24,216 bases of DNA from positions 1-24,216 of the IMG/VR virus record IMGVR_UViG_3300049856_000035. One strand, given 5' to 3'. Source of the stretch: a virus. Below, one piece after another: positions 7,399-15,704 of this stretch. How positions within the stretch are numbered: the first letter of the stretch is position 1; the number at the start of each line of letters is the position of its first letter. The notes below the pieces were generated by a model. The model did no database searches and was not told the origin of the DNA. It saw only the letters and a list, made by a program, of their open reading frames with translations. Position numbers and translations under genes: made by a program.

Positions 7399-9445
7399 GC
7401 GGGGCGATCTGCCTCGCTGGCAACCCACGAACCGCAGCCGTGGCTTGCGCGGTACTTCGCGCCCCTGCTGCAGCCTGTATCCCGGCCCCAGCCAGCGCCC
7501 CCGTAGGCCCGCCAGAGACGAATCCAAACACCTGCCCTAACTGCTGAATGCCCTTCATCAGAGCGTTGGTTGAATTTGACGTGTTTACCACGCCATCTTG
7601 CGGGATGCGTGCGCGAGCGAGTTGCACAAACTCACCAATCGCCCGGCGCTCCTGCGAGGAGAAGATTGTTGCGAGATTCTCTCGATACCCCCCATTGAAG
7701 TAGGTCTCATAACGAGAGACCACGAGGCGAGGACTGATCCCCTCGTTCTTCAGGGCGGGGCGGAAGATCGACTCCATGACGCCCTGCTTCATCGCTTGAT
7801 GGGCCGGACTCCCCGCCCCGTTCACGTCGATGATCCTCCGGGCCAGTGCGCGGTTGTTCAGTACGCCGCGAATGGCCGTCTCGCCGGTAGCAGCATCGCT
7901 CCGCAGCCAGTTCACAACCTCAGTCTGAGCGCCCTTCTCAAGCCTCCCGGCGTCCCGCGCTGGCTCACCGAAAACCTGCTGGTATCGCCTGAACAGGTCA
8001 CGTCCGGTCCGCCAAGCCTGCACGGCATCGGTCGGGCCAACAACCTGCCCGTCATCAAGTGCCCTGTTCACCATGTCATCAAACTCGGTGCGGAGGACGC
8101 TCAGTCCGATCCTGTCCGTGGCATCGGCCTCACGAGACAGGCTGTTGATGAGTTTGCGGGTTTTCTCAAGATCCTGAAGCGGGATCTTGCGCGGGGCCTT
8201 ACTCCCCATGCCCTCAAACCACGCCGCATTCCCCCGCAGCCGCTCCAGCATCTTTGCCGTGCGAGGCATCAGGTCGGCGTCATAGCCCACCTCTGAGTTC
8301 TGGAGGTTGTCGTCAATTTCAGCGAGGAACCCTTTAAACGCCCGCGAGTCCATCGCTGCGTCAGCGTCTCTGGCTTGGGCGTAAGCATCGCGGTATGCAG
8401 CCCTTGCCGCGTCCGCCCGCGCCCGCGTGGCCTGCATGACTGTCTGACCAGAGGTAGCCGCGTCAGCCCCGGCGGCTGGTCCGGCCACTTCCCGCTGCAA
8501 CAGCCCCATGCCGGTGTTGCCGTTCGCCCCGAGCATGGCTTCGTCGGCCTGGTCACGAGCGCCCCGGATGATCGTCCCGGCCCTGGACGAAACGTCCATC
8601 TTCGCCAGGTTCTCCTCCAGAGACTGTTGGGCGTAGTCATCCGTGAGCTGCCCGCGAGTCAGGGGGACGCCGAAACGGTTGGACAGGGCCGTATTACGAA
8701 CCGCCGCGGGAATCTGTTCGTCCGGCAGGGCGGCACTCGTGGCCGTCCGCGCTGCCGCTTCCAGTTGCGCTGCAAGCTGCCGGGTCATCTGGCCCGGATC
8801 TAAGCCGTACTGCTGGGCAATCGCTGCGCCTTGGGCCGTGAGCGTGCCGTTTGGGGCCACTGCCTGCGGCTGAGTGCGAAGTGCATCCCAAACCTTACGC
8901 CCCTGCGCCGATACCCACGACAGGCCAGCACTGATCGGCTTGGACAGGGCCTGACCGCCCGCACTGAACGCCCCAGTTACGGCGGCTTTCACCGGGTCGA
9001 TGCCCTGTTCAGAGCCTTGCGCCATTGCTGCTGCGTCCTCCGCCACCGACGTGGCACCGCCAGCCAACCCCGCTCGGCCTATCTGCGTCGCTAAATTTGC
9101 CCCACCGGCACCGAATTTAGCCGCCGGGAGGTACTTCACCACCGAGCTGGCAAAGTCCACCATGTCGGCAGGGTCAAAACCGGGTTTGTTGAGATACCCG
9201 GTCTGCCCCTGATAAGTGGCGATGATGTTTCCCTCGGGATCTTTCTCAAACGTCGCTCCGGGGAGGGTTTTGGCGATAATGTCGGCCCGTGATTGGTCGT
9301 CTGTGGTCGTGAAATAAGCCAAACCGAGCCGCAACCCCTGCCCAACAGTCACCGGAGGGTCAAAATTACCGACCTTGCTGTAATCGGGCGGTGGCGCGTC
9401 GAACGGATCGACCACTTCGGCCCGATCAAACGGATCAGTTGGCAT
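7352..9445 (-). CDS. DNA ejection/internal virion protein, gp16-like position
   Basis: 697 residues from ATG 9445; a GTG at 9451 in the same frame is an alternative start, and neither has a strong ribosome binding site. It overlaps the preceding gene by 11 bases. Residues 1-100 include a proline/aspartate-rich leader (MPTDPFDRAEVVDPFDAPPP). An Ala/Gly-rich, membrane-active-looking stretch follows around 115-175, then a long helical, charged region (about 210-560) and a small Ala/Gly-rich tail. Size, composition and position as the last of three ejection genes match P22 gp16 (609 residues), which leaves the capsid with the DNA and helps it cross the envelope. Sequence identity to gp16 is not obvious by eye, so the call rests on layout and composition. 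Confidence 0.72.
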   Translation of the reverse strand: MPTDPFDRAEVVDPFDAPPPDYSKVGNFDPPVTVGQGLRLGLAYFTTTDDQSRADIIAKTLPGATFEKDPEGNIIATYQGQTGYLNKPGFDPADMVDFASSVVKYLPAAKFGAGGANLATQIGRAGLAGGATSVAEDAAAMAQGSEQGIDPVKAAVTGAFSAGGQALSKPISAGLSWVSAQGRKVWDALRTQPQAVAPNGTLTAQGAAIAQQYGLDPGQMTRQLAAQLEAAARTATSAALPDEQIPAAVRNTALSNRFGVPLTRGQLTDDYAQQSLEENLAKMDVSSRAGTIIRGARDQADEAMLGANGNTGMGLLQREVAGPAAGADAATSGQTVMQATRARADAARAAYRDAYAQARDADAAMDSRAFKGFLAEIDDNLQNSEVGYDADLMPRTAKMLERLRGNAAWFEGMGSKAPRKIPLQDLEKTRKLINSLSREADATDRIGLSVLRTEFDDMVNRALDDGQVVGPTDAVQAWRTGRDLFRRYQQVFGEPARDAGRLEKGAQTEVVNWLRSDAATGETAIRGVLNNRALARRIIDVNGAGSPAHQAMKQGVMESIFRPALKNEGISPRLVVSRYETYFNGGYRENLATIFSSQERRAIGEFVQLARARIPQDGVVNTSNSTNALMKGIQQLGQVFGFVSGGPTGALAGAGIQAAAGARSTAQATAAVRGLPARQIAPLTGAAVGGATADQQR

Positions 9446-10703
9446 AATCACTACGCCACTGCTGAAGAATGGCCTGATCGCTGAGATTCGGGTTGTTCAC
9501 CCGCATCTGCTCCTTGTACTGGGGCCAGAACACGAGTCGGCCTGACTTCTTGTTGAGTCCGGTCAATGGGGTTTCCCGCACATAGGTCCGCAGCTGACGT
9601 TGGAAGCCCTTGAGACTGCCGTTCGCCTCACGGTACCGATCGGCAAAGTCGGCCATTTCTACTTTCCGATCCGCCAAGGCCAGGTTGTAGTCAAGGATCA
9701 GCGCATTCGCCTCCCCGACATTCTTCGTACTGGCCAAGCCCTGCTCGATCCGTTTGGCATCGTTCTCCGTCTGCGGGCCTTTCTGAGCCTGCATCTTGCG
9801 GAGCACCAAACCGTTTACCGCTGCTTTGTAGCCCTGAAGATTGGCCGCGTTCTTTAGCGTCCCCTCGGAAACTGGGATACCGAGATCCGTTGCCAGCGTG
9901 GTCAAAGCCGCCCTGCCGTCCTGTGTCGGGCCGGTGATCGCCGGATTCCTTCTCAGGTTAAGGATTTGATCGCGTTCGTCCAGTGCGTTCTGTGCGTCGT
10001 TCTGCAGAACTTGATACGCCTCACCCTCAAGTTTGTCGGCGTTGTCCTCGCCGGGCATGTTCACCTGCACGGTGGTCTTTCCAGACGCAGATTTTCGGGC
10101 TAAAAATTCAGCGTACTCTGGGTTTCCTGCCGCCAGTTGAAACTCCCGAGCAGAACTTGGTAGCGCCTGAGGATCAGGCGGCGCCATCGCCAAATCCGCG
10201 TGCTCCTTGAACTGGTCAACGGCCCGCTTCAATCCAGCCGGATCGTCCGGCACGGCATTCAGGCCGGGAAAGAACCCCTTCGCCTTCACCTCAGGCCAGT
10301 AGTACCTCGCTGCCGCCATGCCTGCCGCGTCGCCCTTGGCAAACGCCGCTTGCACCGTCCCCAGCACCTGACTCAGGTATTGCGCCTTCGACTGCCGGGC
10401 CGCCGTGTCTCGCAGCTCCTGATCCGAGCCTTGCGCCGCAATCGCCCCGCGCTGCTGGGTCAGCGAGTTCTGGCCCTGCTCGTACTGTTGAGCAGCCATC
10501 GGGTCGATACCCTGCAACGTGGCCTGATCCGCTCCCGTGGACAGGGCGTTCCTGAACTCACCCTGCCGGCGAATGTCGTCAAGCTGCGCGTGAGCCAGAA
10601 GGTTGTTGTTCTTCAGGCTGTCCATCTGCGCCGAACGAGCTAGGACGTTGCCATAGTCAGGCGGCTGCACCTGCTGCAGAAAGTTGCTGTAATCGACGGG
10701 CAT
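9435..10703 (-). CDS. DNA ejection/internal virion protein, gp20-like position
   Basis: 422 residues from ATG 10703 with a strong GGAGGA seven to eight bases upstream. The product is almost entirely helical and Gln/Ala-rich (for example QQYEQGQNSLTQQRGAIAAQ), without membrane segments or cysteines. A heptad-like region lies in the middle (EGEAYQVLQNDAQNALDERD). The C-terminus carries conserved-looking aromatic and basic residues (GRLVFWPQYKEQMR). It sits second in the set of three ejection genes, as gp20 does in P22 (471 residues). The likely role is as a structural component injected with the genome. The family assignment is inferred from position and composition. Confidence 0.7.
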   Translation of the reverse strand: MPVDYSNFLQQVQPPDYGNVLARSAQMDSLKNNNLLAHAQLDDIRRQGEFRNALSTGADQATLQGIDPMAAQQYEQGQNSLTQQRGAIAAQGSDQELRDTAARQSKAQYLSQVLGTVQAAFAKGDAAGMAAARYYWPEVKAKGFFPGLNAVPDDPAGLKRAVDQFKEHADLAMAPPDPQALPSSAREFQLAAGNPEYAEFLARKSASGKTTVQVNMPGEDNADKLEGEAYQVLQNDAQNALDERDQILNLRRNPAITGPTQDGRAALTTLATDLGIPVSEGTLKNAANLQGYKAAVNGLVLRKMQAQKGPQTENDAKRIEQGLASTKNVGEANALILDYNLALADRKVEMADFADRYREANGSLKGFQRQLRTYVRETPLTGLNKKSGRLVFWPQYKEQMRVNNPNLSDQAILQQWRSDYAN

Positions 10704-10705
10704 GG

Positions 10706-11581
10706 CTATCCTCCGGCCTTCTGCTGCTGTTTCCAGAGCAGATAGTTGTTGATGCCGCCTTGAATCGCCTGCGTGGCCCCACCAACCCCCGCCAGAATCC
10801 CCGACGCCCGATCAGATCCCTGCTGCGCGAGCAGGTTGGAGACGTTAGCGCCGGTTGCTGAGGCGGCTCCCGAGGCGGTATTGGTCGCAGAATTCCCGAA
10901 GCCCGCCAAGGTGTTCAACTGACCAAAGATGCGGTCCGAGGCAAAGGCTGAGGTTCGATCCGCCAAGGCTCTTAGGGCATTACCACTCAATGCCCCACCA
11001 CGCGCCGCAAACGAGTTACCGATGTTACGGTTCTGCTCGTTGAGCATGAACTGCGTGCCAGGAAGGTTTCTAAATTGCTCAGAAAGCTGAGCAGCGCCGA
11101 TGGGAGCCAAGTGCGGCCCCTTTGGAACGGTGATCGCACCGGATTTCACCAGCGCATCAAACTGCGCCCTAGATGCCGCCTCGCTGCCGTTCGGCTTCCC
11201 AAGGTATTTCTTGGCAGCCAGCCCGCCCAACAAACCACCGGCGCCAATAAATAGCGCCTTACCAATGCCGCCACCGTGCTTACCGCCAGGTTGTGGGTTA
11301 TCAACAGCCCATTTCGCATAAGCGGCTTCGTAGGCATCATTCTGGTTGCCGGTATCCATGCCTGAATAGCCAGGCACAAACGCCGAGGCCAGCGTGTTTA
11401 GCGCCTGATTACCAACATCCCGTTGTGGTGCGGTCAGCCCAAGAATGGTGTCGAACTGGCGGCGCTGCTCGGCAATGGCGGCTGCATCGCCTTTTCCTGC
11501 GGCATCTGCCGCTTTGTTCGCGCCGATGATGCTACCGGCGGCCCCGATCCCCGCCCCGATCAATGGAACTGCTGCCGGCAT
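10706..11581 (-). CDS. DNA ejection/internal virion protein, gp7-like position
   Basis: 291 residues from ATG 11581, whose A is shared with the preceding TAA (TAATG). A longer frame exists upstream, but it would overlap the gp14-position gene by 61 bases, and MPAAVPLIGAGIGAAGSIIG is a typical N-terminus for this class. The N-terminal Gly/Ala hydrophobic stretch and a second one around 105-120 (IGKALFIGAGGLLGGLAAKK) suggest membrane interaction. The C-terminal half is rich in N/Q/A/S (FAARGGALSGNALRALADRT). This composition is common among podovirus proteins ejected ahead of the DNA, and the position matches P22 gp7. Confidence 0.72.
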   Translation of the reverse strand: MPAAVPLIGAGIGAAGSIIGANKAADAAGKGDAAAIAEQRRQFDTILGLTAPQRDVGNQALNTLASAFVPGYSGMDTGNQNDAYEAAYAKWAVDNPQPGGKHGGGIGKALFIGAGGLLGGLAAKKYLGKPNGSEAASRAQFDALVKSGAITVPKGPHLAPIGAAQLSEQFRNLPGTQFMLNEQNRNIGNSFAARGGALSGNALRALADRTSAFASDRIFGQLNTLAGFGNSATNTASGAASATGANVSNLLAQQGSDRASGILAGVGGATQAIQGGINNYLLWKQQQKAGG

Positions 11582-12171
11582 TAGTGAAAATTCCCCGTGT
11601 GCATTGAACCCGACAACCCAGCCCCGTAAAAACGCGCCCACCGGTTGTAGTACACCGCCGCCTTGGAGGTCTGATGTGGAAGGGCCATCAGCATCGCGTC
11701 ATGGCGGGATGCAACGTCCGAACCGGACACTGCCAACTCGGGGGCGCTTAAAATCCAGTCCTCAAAGGTGTAGCGCAAATAGTCAATCGGGTAATCGCTG
11801 CCTTCGTGCCGCCAGTTGCCACCCGAATACATAACCTTGAACCCAACGCGCTTTGCCAACGCCAACGCCGCCCTGTTGAAGCGCGGGACCTTGGTCAGCA
11901 GTTCCACACAATCGGTTTCCGTGAATGCCCAAAAGCAAGCGGCCGTGGCTGAGGGTCGCGCCTCAGACGCAAACAGCGTGTGCACCTCGTACGTGCCTGG
12001 CTCGTGTCGATCAACCAAGAACACCCCATCGCCGTCCGTCAAGGCCACACTCCCAGGCTTCTGCAGCCAGCCAGCCGCCGACGCCCACGCTTGCCCGTCC
12101 TCCGCAATCTGCGGCCAGAAGCGCCGTGTAAGGCCGTCGATAAACTCCACCGATGTGCAGGGCTCGATCAT
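11581..12171 (-). CDS. GNAT-like protein in the P22 gp14 position
   Basis: 196 residues from ATG 12171, overlapping the preceding stop by four bases (ATGA). The central part has acetyltransferase-like features: GVFLVDRHEPGTYEVHTLFA as strands around 49-68, then RFNRAALALAKRVGFKVMYS (about 96-115), which resembles the GNAT helix-strand segment N-x-A-x-x-LAK-x-x-GF. P22 carries gp14, a head-assembly protein that I recall as GNAT-like, at the same place between the tail-closure genes and gp7. A structural or assembly role is therefore as likely as an enzymatic one. Residues 150-196 have no recognisable domain. Confidence 0.6.
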   Translation of the reverse strand: MIEPCTSVEFIDGLTRRFWPQIAEDGQAWASAAGWLQKPGSVALTDGDGVFLVDRHEPGTYEVHTLFASEARPSATAACFWAFTETDCVELLTKVPRFNRAALALAKRVGFKVMYSGGNWRHEGSDYPIDYLRYTFEDWILSAPELAVSGSDVASRHDAMLMALPHQTSKAAVYYNRWARFYGAGLSGSMHTGNFH

Positions 12172-12497
12172 GCTGCTGGGATGTCATCCTCGTAGCCGTT
12201 GGCCGTAAAGCTCACGTTCCCACCCAGCGAACGAACCCGAATCAAGTCCGTGCCCTCTAGGTAGAAGTCCTCCTGATACGGCACGTTCTTCACGACGGTG
12301 GCGTCATAGACCGTGTACTGACTGGTGGCATCGGCAGCAGCCGCCAGTGCCAGAGAAATACGGATGTCATCCGTCGCCACCTGACAGCACGCTTTCACCG
12401 ATACCTTGGCGCGCCGGCCAGCGCCTGGCGTGTAGAGCGAGGTCAACACCGTGGCCGCCGGTTTCTGCTGCGCAATGGCCTGCTTTGGGACGGCCAT
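12168..12497 (-). CDS. Small beta-rich virion protein
   Basis: 109 residues from ATG 12497 (TGATG overlap), with AGGAG five bases upstream; a TTG three bases earlier is less likely. The sequence shows a short beta sandwich pattern: TVLTSLYTPGAGRRAKVSVK, QYTVYDATVVKNVPYQEDFY, LEGTDLIRVRSLGGNVSFTA. Small proteins of this pattern (LYT.P.G.RA, then GD.IRVRS..G.VSF) are common among phage decoration or tail-associated proteins, but I cannot name the family. It lies between the gp10-like gene and the gp14-position gene, where P22 encodes its tail needle; this protein is not a needle. Confidence 0.6.
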   Translation of the reverse strand: MAVPKQAIAQQKPAATVLTSLYTPGAGRRAKVSVKACCQVATDDIRISLALAAAADATSQYTVYDATVVKNVPYQEDFYLEGTDLIRVRSLGGNVSFTANGYEDDIPAA

Positions 12498-12784
12498 CAA
12501 TACTCCTGGAAAGTCAGTTCTTTGAGGCGGGCGGTGTTGGCATCAGCCGCGTTCTGGGCTGTGGCTGCCGCCGTCAGGGCACTGTCAGCTCGAGACAACC
12601 CCAACCGACTCAGCCACGCATTACTGCTCGACTCCTGAAATCGCCACTCCACCGAGTTGGTACTACCAGCCATCGCCGCCGCTTCAATGCGCGTTAGGAT
12701 CGCGGTCCGTAGCAGGTCAAAGACCGGCCGCAGCTCGGCAAACTTCTCCGGAATCCGGAGCGGTAAGCTAGATATAGCCACCAA
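12497..12784 (-). CDS. Uncharacterised 95-residue protein after gp10-like gene
   Basis: Starts at GTG 12784 with GGAGG six bases upstream, inside the last 17 bases of the gp10-like gene. The product is mostly helical, with an N-terminal segment LPLRIPEKFAELRPVFDLLR and a C-terminal Ala-rich helix (DSALTAAATAQNAADANTAR) that could form a coiled coil. No cysteine, signal or membrane segment. It occupies the place of the P22 tail needle gene 26 but is far shorter than the 233-residue needle. It might be a minor head-tail component. Confidence 0.55.
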   Translation of the reverse strand: MVAISSLPLRIPEKFAELRPVFDLLRTAILTRIEAAAMAGSTNSVEWRFQESSSNAWLSRLGLSRADSALTAAATAQNAADANTARLKELTFQEY

Positions 12785-14120
12785 CCGCCTCCACTACCGC
12801 ATCTTCCAGAACCACCGGCACCGGATCACTGACCCACTGCCGATAGATTCGATCCCTACTCGATCCCAAACCGTGCCAGACCTGGCGATATTTGTACTGC
12901 CCGATCTTCCCCAGTGAGCGACTGGGCAGGTTGACCCACGTTTTCCCACCGTCATCCGAGAAGTCCAGACCAATCGTGGGGTCCGACCCTTGCCCGGTCA
13001 CCAACCCCTCCCCGGGCTTGACTGCGGATTCAAAGCGCCCGTGCGAGGCCATGACCCGCTCGGCATAGACCGCCGGATAGCACCATTCCTTGCGCACCTC
13101 TGCGCCCCATTCGGCGTACACCGTAGTGGACAATTCGCCCATCCTCCCGGCGTCATCAAACACCCACGTTTTCCCCCACGCCTCAACCGCCCCGCGCACC
13201 TGCCAATCAGCCTGCCCCAGCGTCTCCCGCTCGCACCACTCCAGCGTGCTGAAGTCGTACACCAACGTGGCCTGTCCGGGGATGGTCAGGACGTAACACA
13301 AGTGCCCCTCCAGCGTGTAGGTGAAGGCAAACGCGGCACTGAGGTCGCCGTAGCTCGCCAACGCACACTCGACACCGTGCTGGCTGATGCGGGCCGGGGT
13401 TCTGTCCCGCAACGCCCTTACCGTCCCATCCGACGCCAGCCAGACCACGGAATTGTCCAGTGCTGCCAGCGTCGCCCCAGCAACGCACCCCAACTCAACC
13501 ACCCCGTCCGGTATCCGTTCAAACGTGAAACCGGTCGTGCCGGCGTTCCAATACAACTCGACCGTTCTAGTCCCGGCCAGCACGATCTGGTTGTGATCGG
13601 CAATCAGCCCCACCAGCTTGTCCGGTCGGGATTCCGCCACGGCAAAGTCCAGGGCATCGAAATCGGTAGTGGAGTTCAGTTCAGATATCGCAAAGGTGTC
13701 AGAGTCTGGCCGCAGAAAGATCAGGAAATTGTCCAGAAAGTCGATGTCCGTGCCGGGCACGAAGTCCGGATCGGTGATCTGGGAAACCGTGGCTCCGTCC
13801 GTGTAGTACCCATTGGCCATCACGACGGCCAGCCGATTGGCCACCATCGGCATCCGCCCGGTGGCCGGCACCACGCCAATACTCGTGACCGCTCCGGAAC
13901 GGCTGATGCTGTAGAGCACCTCACCAGACAGAAGATAGATCAGGTCGTTCCACTCCACCGCCCCACCAAAGCCCGCAGTGGGCACGGTCGCAAACGCACC
14001 CACTCCCGGCGCGTGCCGCAGCAACACGGGCGCCTTGCCCTGATTCACCGCTTCCGGGTGTACGTTCAGCAGTCGGGTCCCGGACTGCTTATAGGTTGCC
14101 AAGGGTAATGGAATACGCAT
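12768..14120 (-). CDS. Packaged-DNA stabilisation protein, P22 gp10-like
   Basis: 450 residues against 472 in P22 gp10. Starts at ATG 14120, with AGGGAG five bases upstream, inside the last 32 bases of the gp4-like gene. The N-terminus MRIPLPLATYKQSGTRLLNV, with its early Asn-x-x-Pro-Glu (NVHPE), and the repeated propeller-like strands (WNDLIYLLSGEVLYSI, GTRTVELYWN, SVVWLASDGTVRAL) match the gp10/phage-stabilise family I know. The C-terminus has DFSDDGGKTWVNLPS and RIYRQWVSDPVPVVL, typical of the family. In P22-like phages gp10 forms a hexameric ring under the gp4 ring that closes the channel after packaging. Confidence 0.9.
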   Translation of the reverse strand: MRIPLPLATYKQSGTRLLNVHPEAVNQGKAPVLLRHAPGVGAFATVPTAGFGGAVEWNDLIYLLSGEVLYSISRSGAVTSIGVVPATGRMPMVANRLAVVMANGYYTDGATVSQITDPDFVPGTDIDFLDNFLIFLRPDSDTFAISELNSTTDFDALDFAVAESRPDKLVGLIADHNQIVLAGTRTVELYWNAGTTGFTFERIPDGVVELGCVAGATLAALDNSVVWLASDGTVRALRDRTPARISQHGVECALASYGDLSAAFAFTYTLEGHLCYVLTIPGQATLVYDFSTLEWCERETLGQADWQVRGAVEAWGKTWVFDDAGRMGELSTTVYAEWGAEVRKEWCYPAVYAERVMASHGRFESAVKPGEGLVTGQGSDPTIGLDFSDDGGKTWVNLPSRSLGKIGQYKYRQVWHGLGSSRDRIYRQWVSDPVPVVLEDAVVEAVGGYI

Positions 14121-14484
14121 CCCCGCTCCCTCTCGGCAAGCCGCCCGTCACGGCTGGCGGGTTGAGTGACTGGCGCACGATGAACGTGTCGGCCAACGTG
14201 GCATTTGCAGAAAGTTCGGTAGTGATAGTCACACTAGAGCTGTTCGCCAGTTCAATCGCCAGCAGGTAATGCACGCAGGACAGCACCGCAGGCGGCATAA
14301 CCACGTCCTCGCCCATCGTTGAGACCTGCACGTAGTTCGGTATCAGGAGATCCTCAGCGAGACGCACCATCAGCCCATTCAGCAAATCCAGCCCGGCCTC
14401 CCCCTGCTCCGCAGAGGGTTCTTCGACGAACGAGATCACGTTCGCCGCCCGGTAGGCTTTGGTCAGCAGTTCGATGACGGTCAT
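14089..14484 (-). CDS. Head-completion/tail accessory factor, P22 gp4-like
   Basis: 131 residues from ATG 14484 (MTVIELLTKAYRAANVISF). The helical N-terminus with LLTKAYRAANV, then EEPSAEQGEAGLDLLNGLMV, is characteristic of gp4-like and gp6-like head-tail connector proteins. P22 gp4 (166 residues) binds the portal and nucleates tail assembly. An upstream in-frame extension to 14589 would run through the terminator and the coat gene and is rejected. The start is unusual: the T-run of the coat-gene terminator touches the ATG, and no purine-rich binding site lies in the normal window. The nearest (GGGGGAGG) is about 22 bases away, inside the hairpin stem. Confidence 0.85.
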   Translation of the reverse strand: MTVIELLTKAYRAANVISFVEEPSAEQGEAGLDLLNGLMVRLAEDLLIPNYVQVSTMGEDVVMPPAVLSCVHYLLAIELANSSSVTITTELSANATLADTFIVRQSLNPPAVTGGLPRGSGDAYSITLGNL

Positions 14485-14514
14485 AAAAAATGGGGGAGGT
14501 TTTACCCTCCCCCA
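14485..14514 (-). terminator. Strong intrinsic terminator after the coat gene
   Basis: On the transcribed strand the order is TGGGGGAGG, a six-base loop (GTAAAA), CCTCCCCCA, then six T. The nine-base-pair stem is perfect and nearly all G-C. It begins six bases after the coat stop codon, and the T-run ends directly at the ATG of the gp4-like gene. Termination here would leave coat mRNA in large excess over the tail-factor mRNA; the downstream genes must then be reached by read-through. Confidence 0.9.
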
Positions 14515-14519
14515 ACTCC

Positions 14520-15704
14520 CTAGCCAGTCACCCGCACTGCAAGTTCCGGCCGGATGCACTTGTAGCCGTGCAGGATGTCGAGACGACACGGAATTTTGTC
14601 ATTCACGATGTCGTACTGACGAGCCACACGGATACTCAGCCCGTCCATGACTTCACGCGCACCCCAGGCCCCGTACTGACTGACGTCCTCAAGGTCAGCG
14701 GTCACAAACGTGAACGCATCCTTGTGGTACGCCAGACTCTGCGGGTAGGCGGTTGATGCAGAACCAACCACCGTCACTGCCGAGGCATTCGCCACCGTCG
14801 ATGAGGCGTTCTTGTCGGCGGTGGCCGTCGCTACCAGCGGCGGGCTGATGGTCAGCACTGTCGCTGTCGCTGAGGTCACCACGAACTGCTTCAGGAACGA
14901 GTAAGCAACCTTGGTTTCCGGGTGTACCGCAAACACACCCGCAAAGGTCACCACCGTGCCGGCGGCGTAGGCTGTCGTCGACGTATTGATGGTGATGGTC
15001 GAGCCGGCCTGCGTCGCACCGTTCGAGGTGATACCGCCAACCACGCCCGCACTGTTGGTGTGGGTGTAGATGCGCTCGTTCTCGTACCAGTCAAAGCCAG
15101 CCGTCCGGCCCATCAGACCTTCCCGGTACTGCTCGCTGATCCTGCTTTGATCGTTGAACAGGCCCTTCAGCCCATCAACGGTCGCGGCCATCGCTGCCGA
15201 GTCGTACTGAATCATGCGCTGATCGTCTTTGGGTGCCAGGAACTGGTTGAGCTTGACGCGGGCATTGAGTGCCGTTGCCAACGTCGCCGGGGTCGTACCC
15301 GCCGAACCCACCAGGTTGTAGACCTCCTTGGTGACGGAAGTGAGCATGTCCGACTCAATCGTTGAGGCGAGCACGGCCACCGCCGGCTTCAGGATGCGGG
15401 TCGAGAAATCATCAAGGCTGAGGGTTAGCTCTGCCGTGGTGAAGTTCATGTCCACACCCTTCTGCGTTGCCATCTGCACCGTAACCGAGGTCTCCGTGGT
15501 GTCCTGCGCAGAAAGCGTGGCGCCGGTCCTCACGGTGTACTGGTTGGGCAGGCGGATCTTCAAGCTGTCGCCAATTTTGGCGCCAGACCGGGCATAGCTG
15601 TCGTCGTACTGACGATTGACCGTGCCAATGAATGACAGCTTCTCGTGCAGCAGGCGCGCTGCCTCACGAGTCACCATCGTGGGAGTCAGAAGTGAATTAG
15701 CCAT
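14520..15704 (-). CDS. Major capsid protein, P22 coat-like
   Basis: 394 residues against 430 in P22. Starts at ATG 15704, which directly follows the scaffold stop, with GGAG seven bases upstream. The N-terminus MANSLLTPTMVTREAARLLH and the segment GDSLKIRLPNQYTVRTG (45-61) fit the P22 coat family. Residues about 220-325 form a threonine/alanine/valine-rich beta insertion (STITINTSTTAYAAGTVVTF). This lies where the P22 coat has its telokin-like I-domain on the HK97 core. The C-terminal AYHKDAFTFVTADLED at 325-340 is typical for the family. A terminator follows the gene. Confidence 0.94.
   Translation of the reverse strand: MANSLLTPTMVTREAARLLHEKLSFIGTVNRQYDDSYARSGAKIGDSLKIRLPNQYTVRTGATLSAQDTTETSVTVQMATQKGVDMNFTTAELTLSLDDFSTRILKPAVAVLASTIESDMLTSVTKEVYNLVGSAGTTPATLATALNARVKLNQFLAPKDDQRMIQYDSAAMAATVDGLKGLFNDQSRISEQYREGLMGRTAGFDWYENERIYTHTNSAGVVGGITSNGATQAGSTITINTSTTAYAAGTVVTFAGVFAVHPETKVAYSFLKQFVVTSATATVLTISPPLVATATADKNASSTVANASAVTVVGSASTAYPQSLAYHKDAFTFVTADLEDVSQYGAWGAREVMDGLSIRVARQYDIVNDKIPCRLDILHGYKCIRPELAVRVTG

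Noticed and set aside
12990-14108. Plus-strand open frame of 372 codons
   Set aside because: It lies antisense to the gp10-like gene, is rich in Arg/His/Pro/Gly without domain motifs, and is the usual shadow frame of a GC-rich gene.
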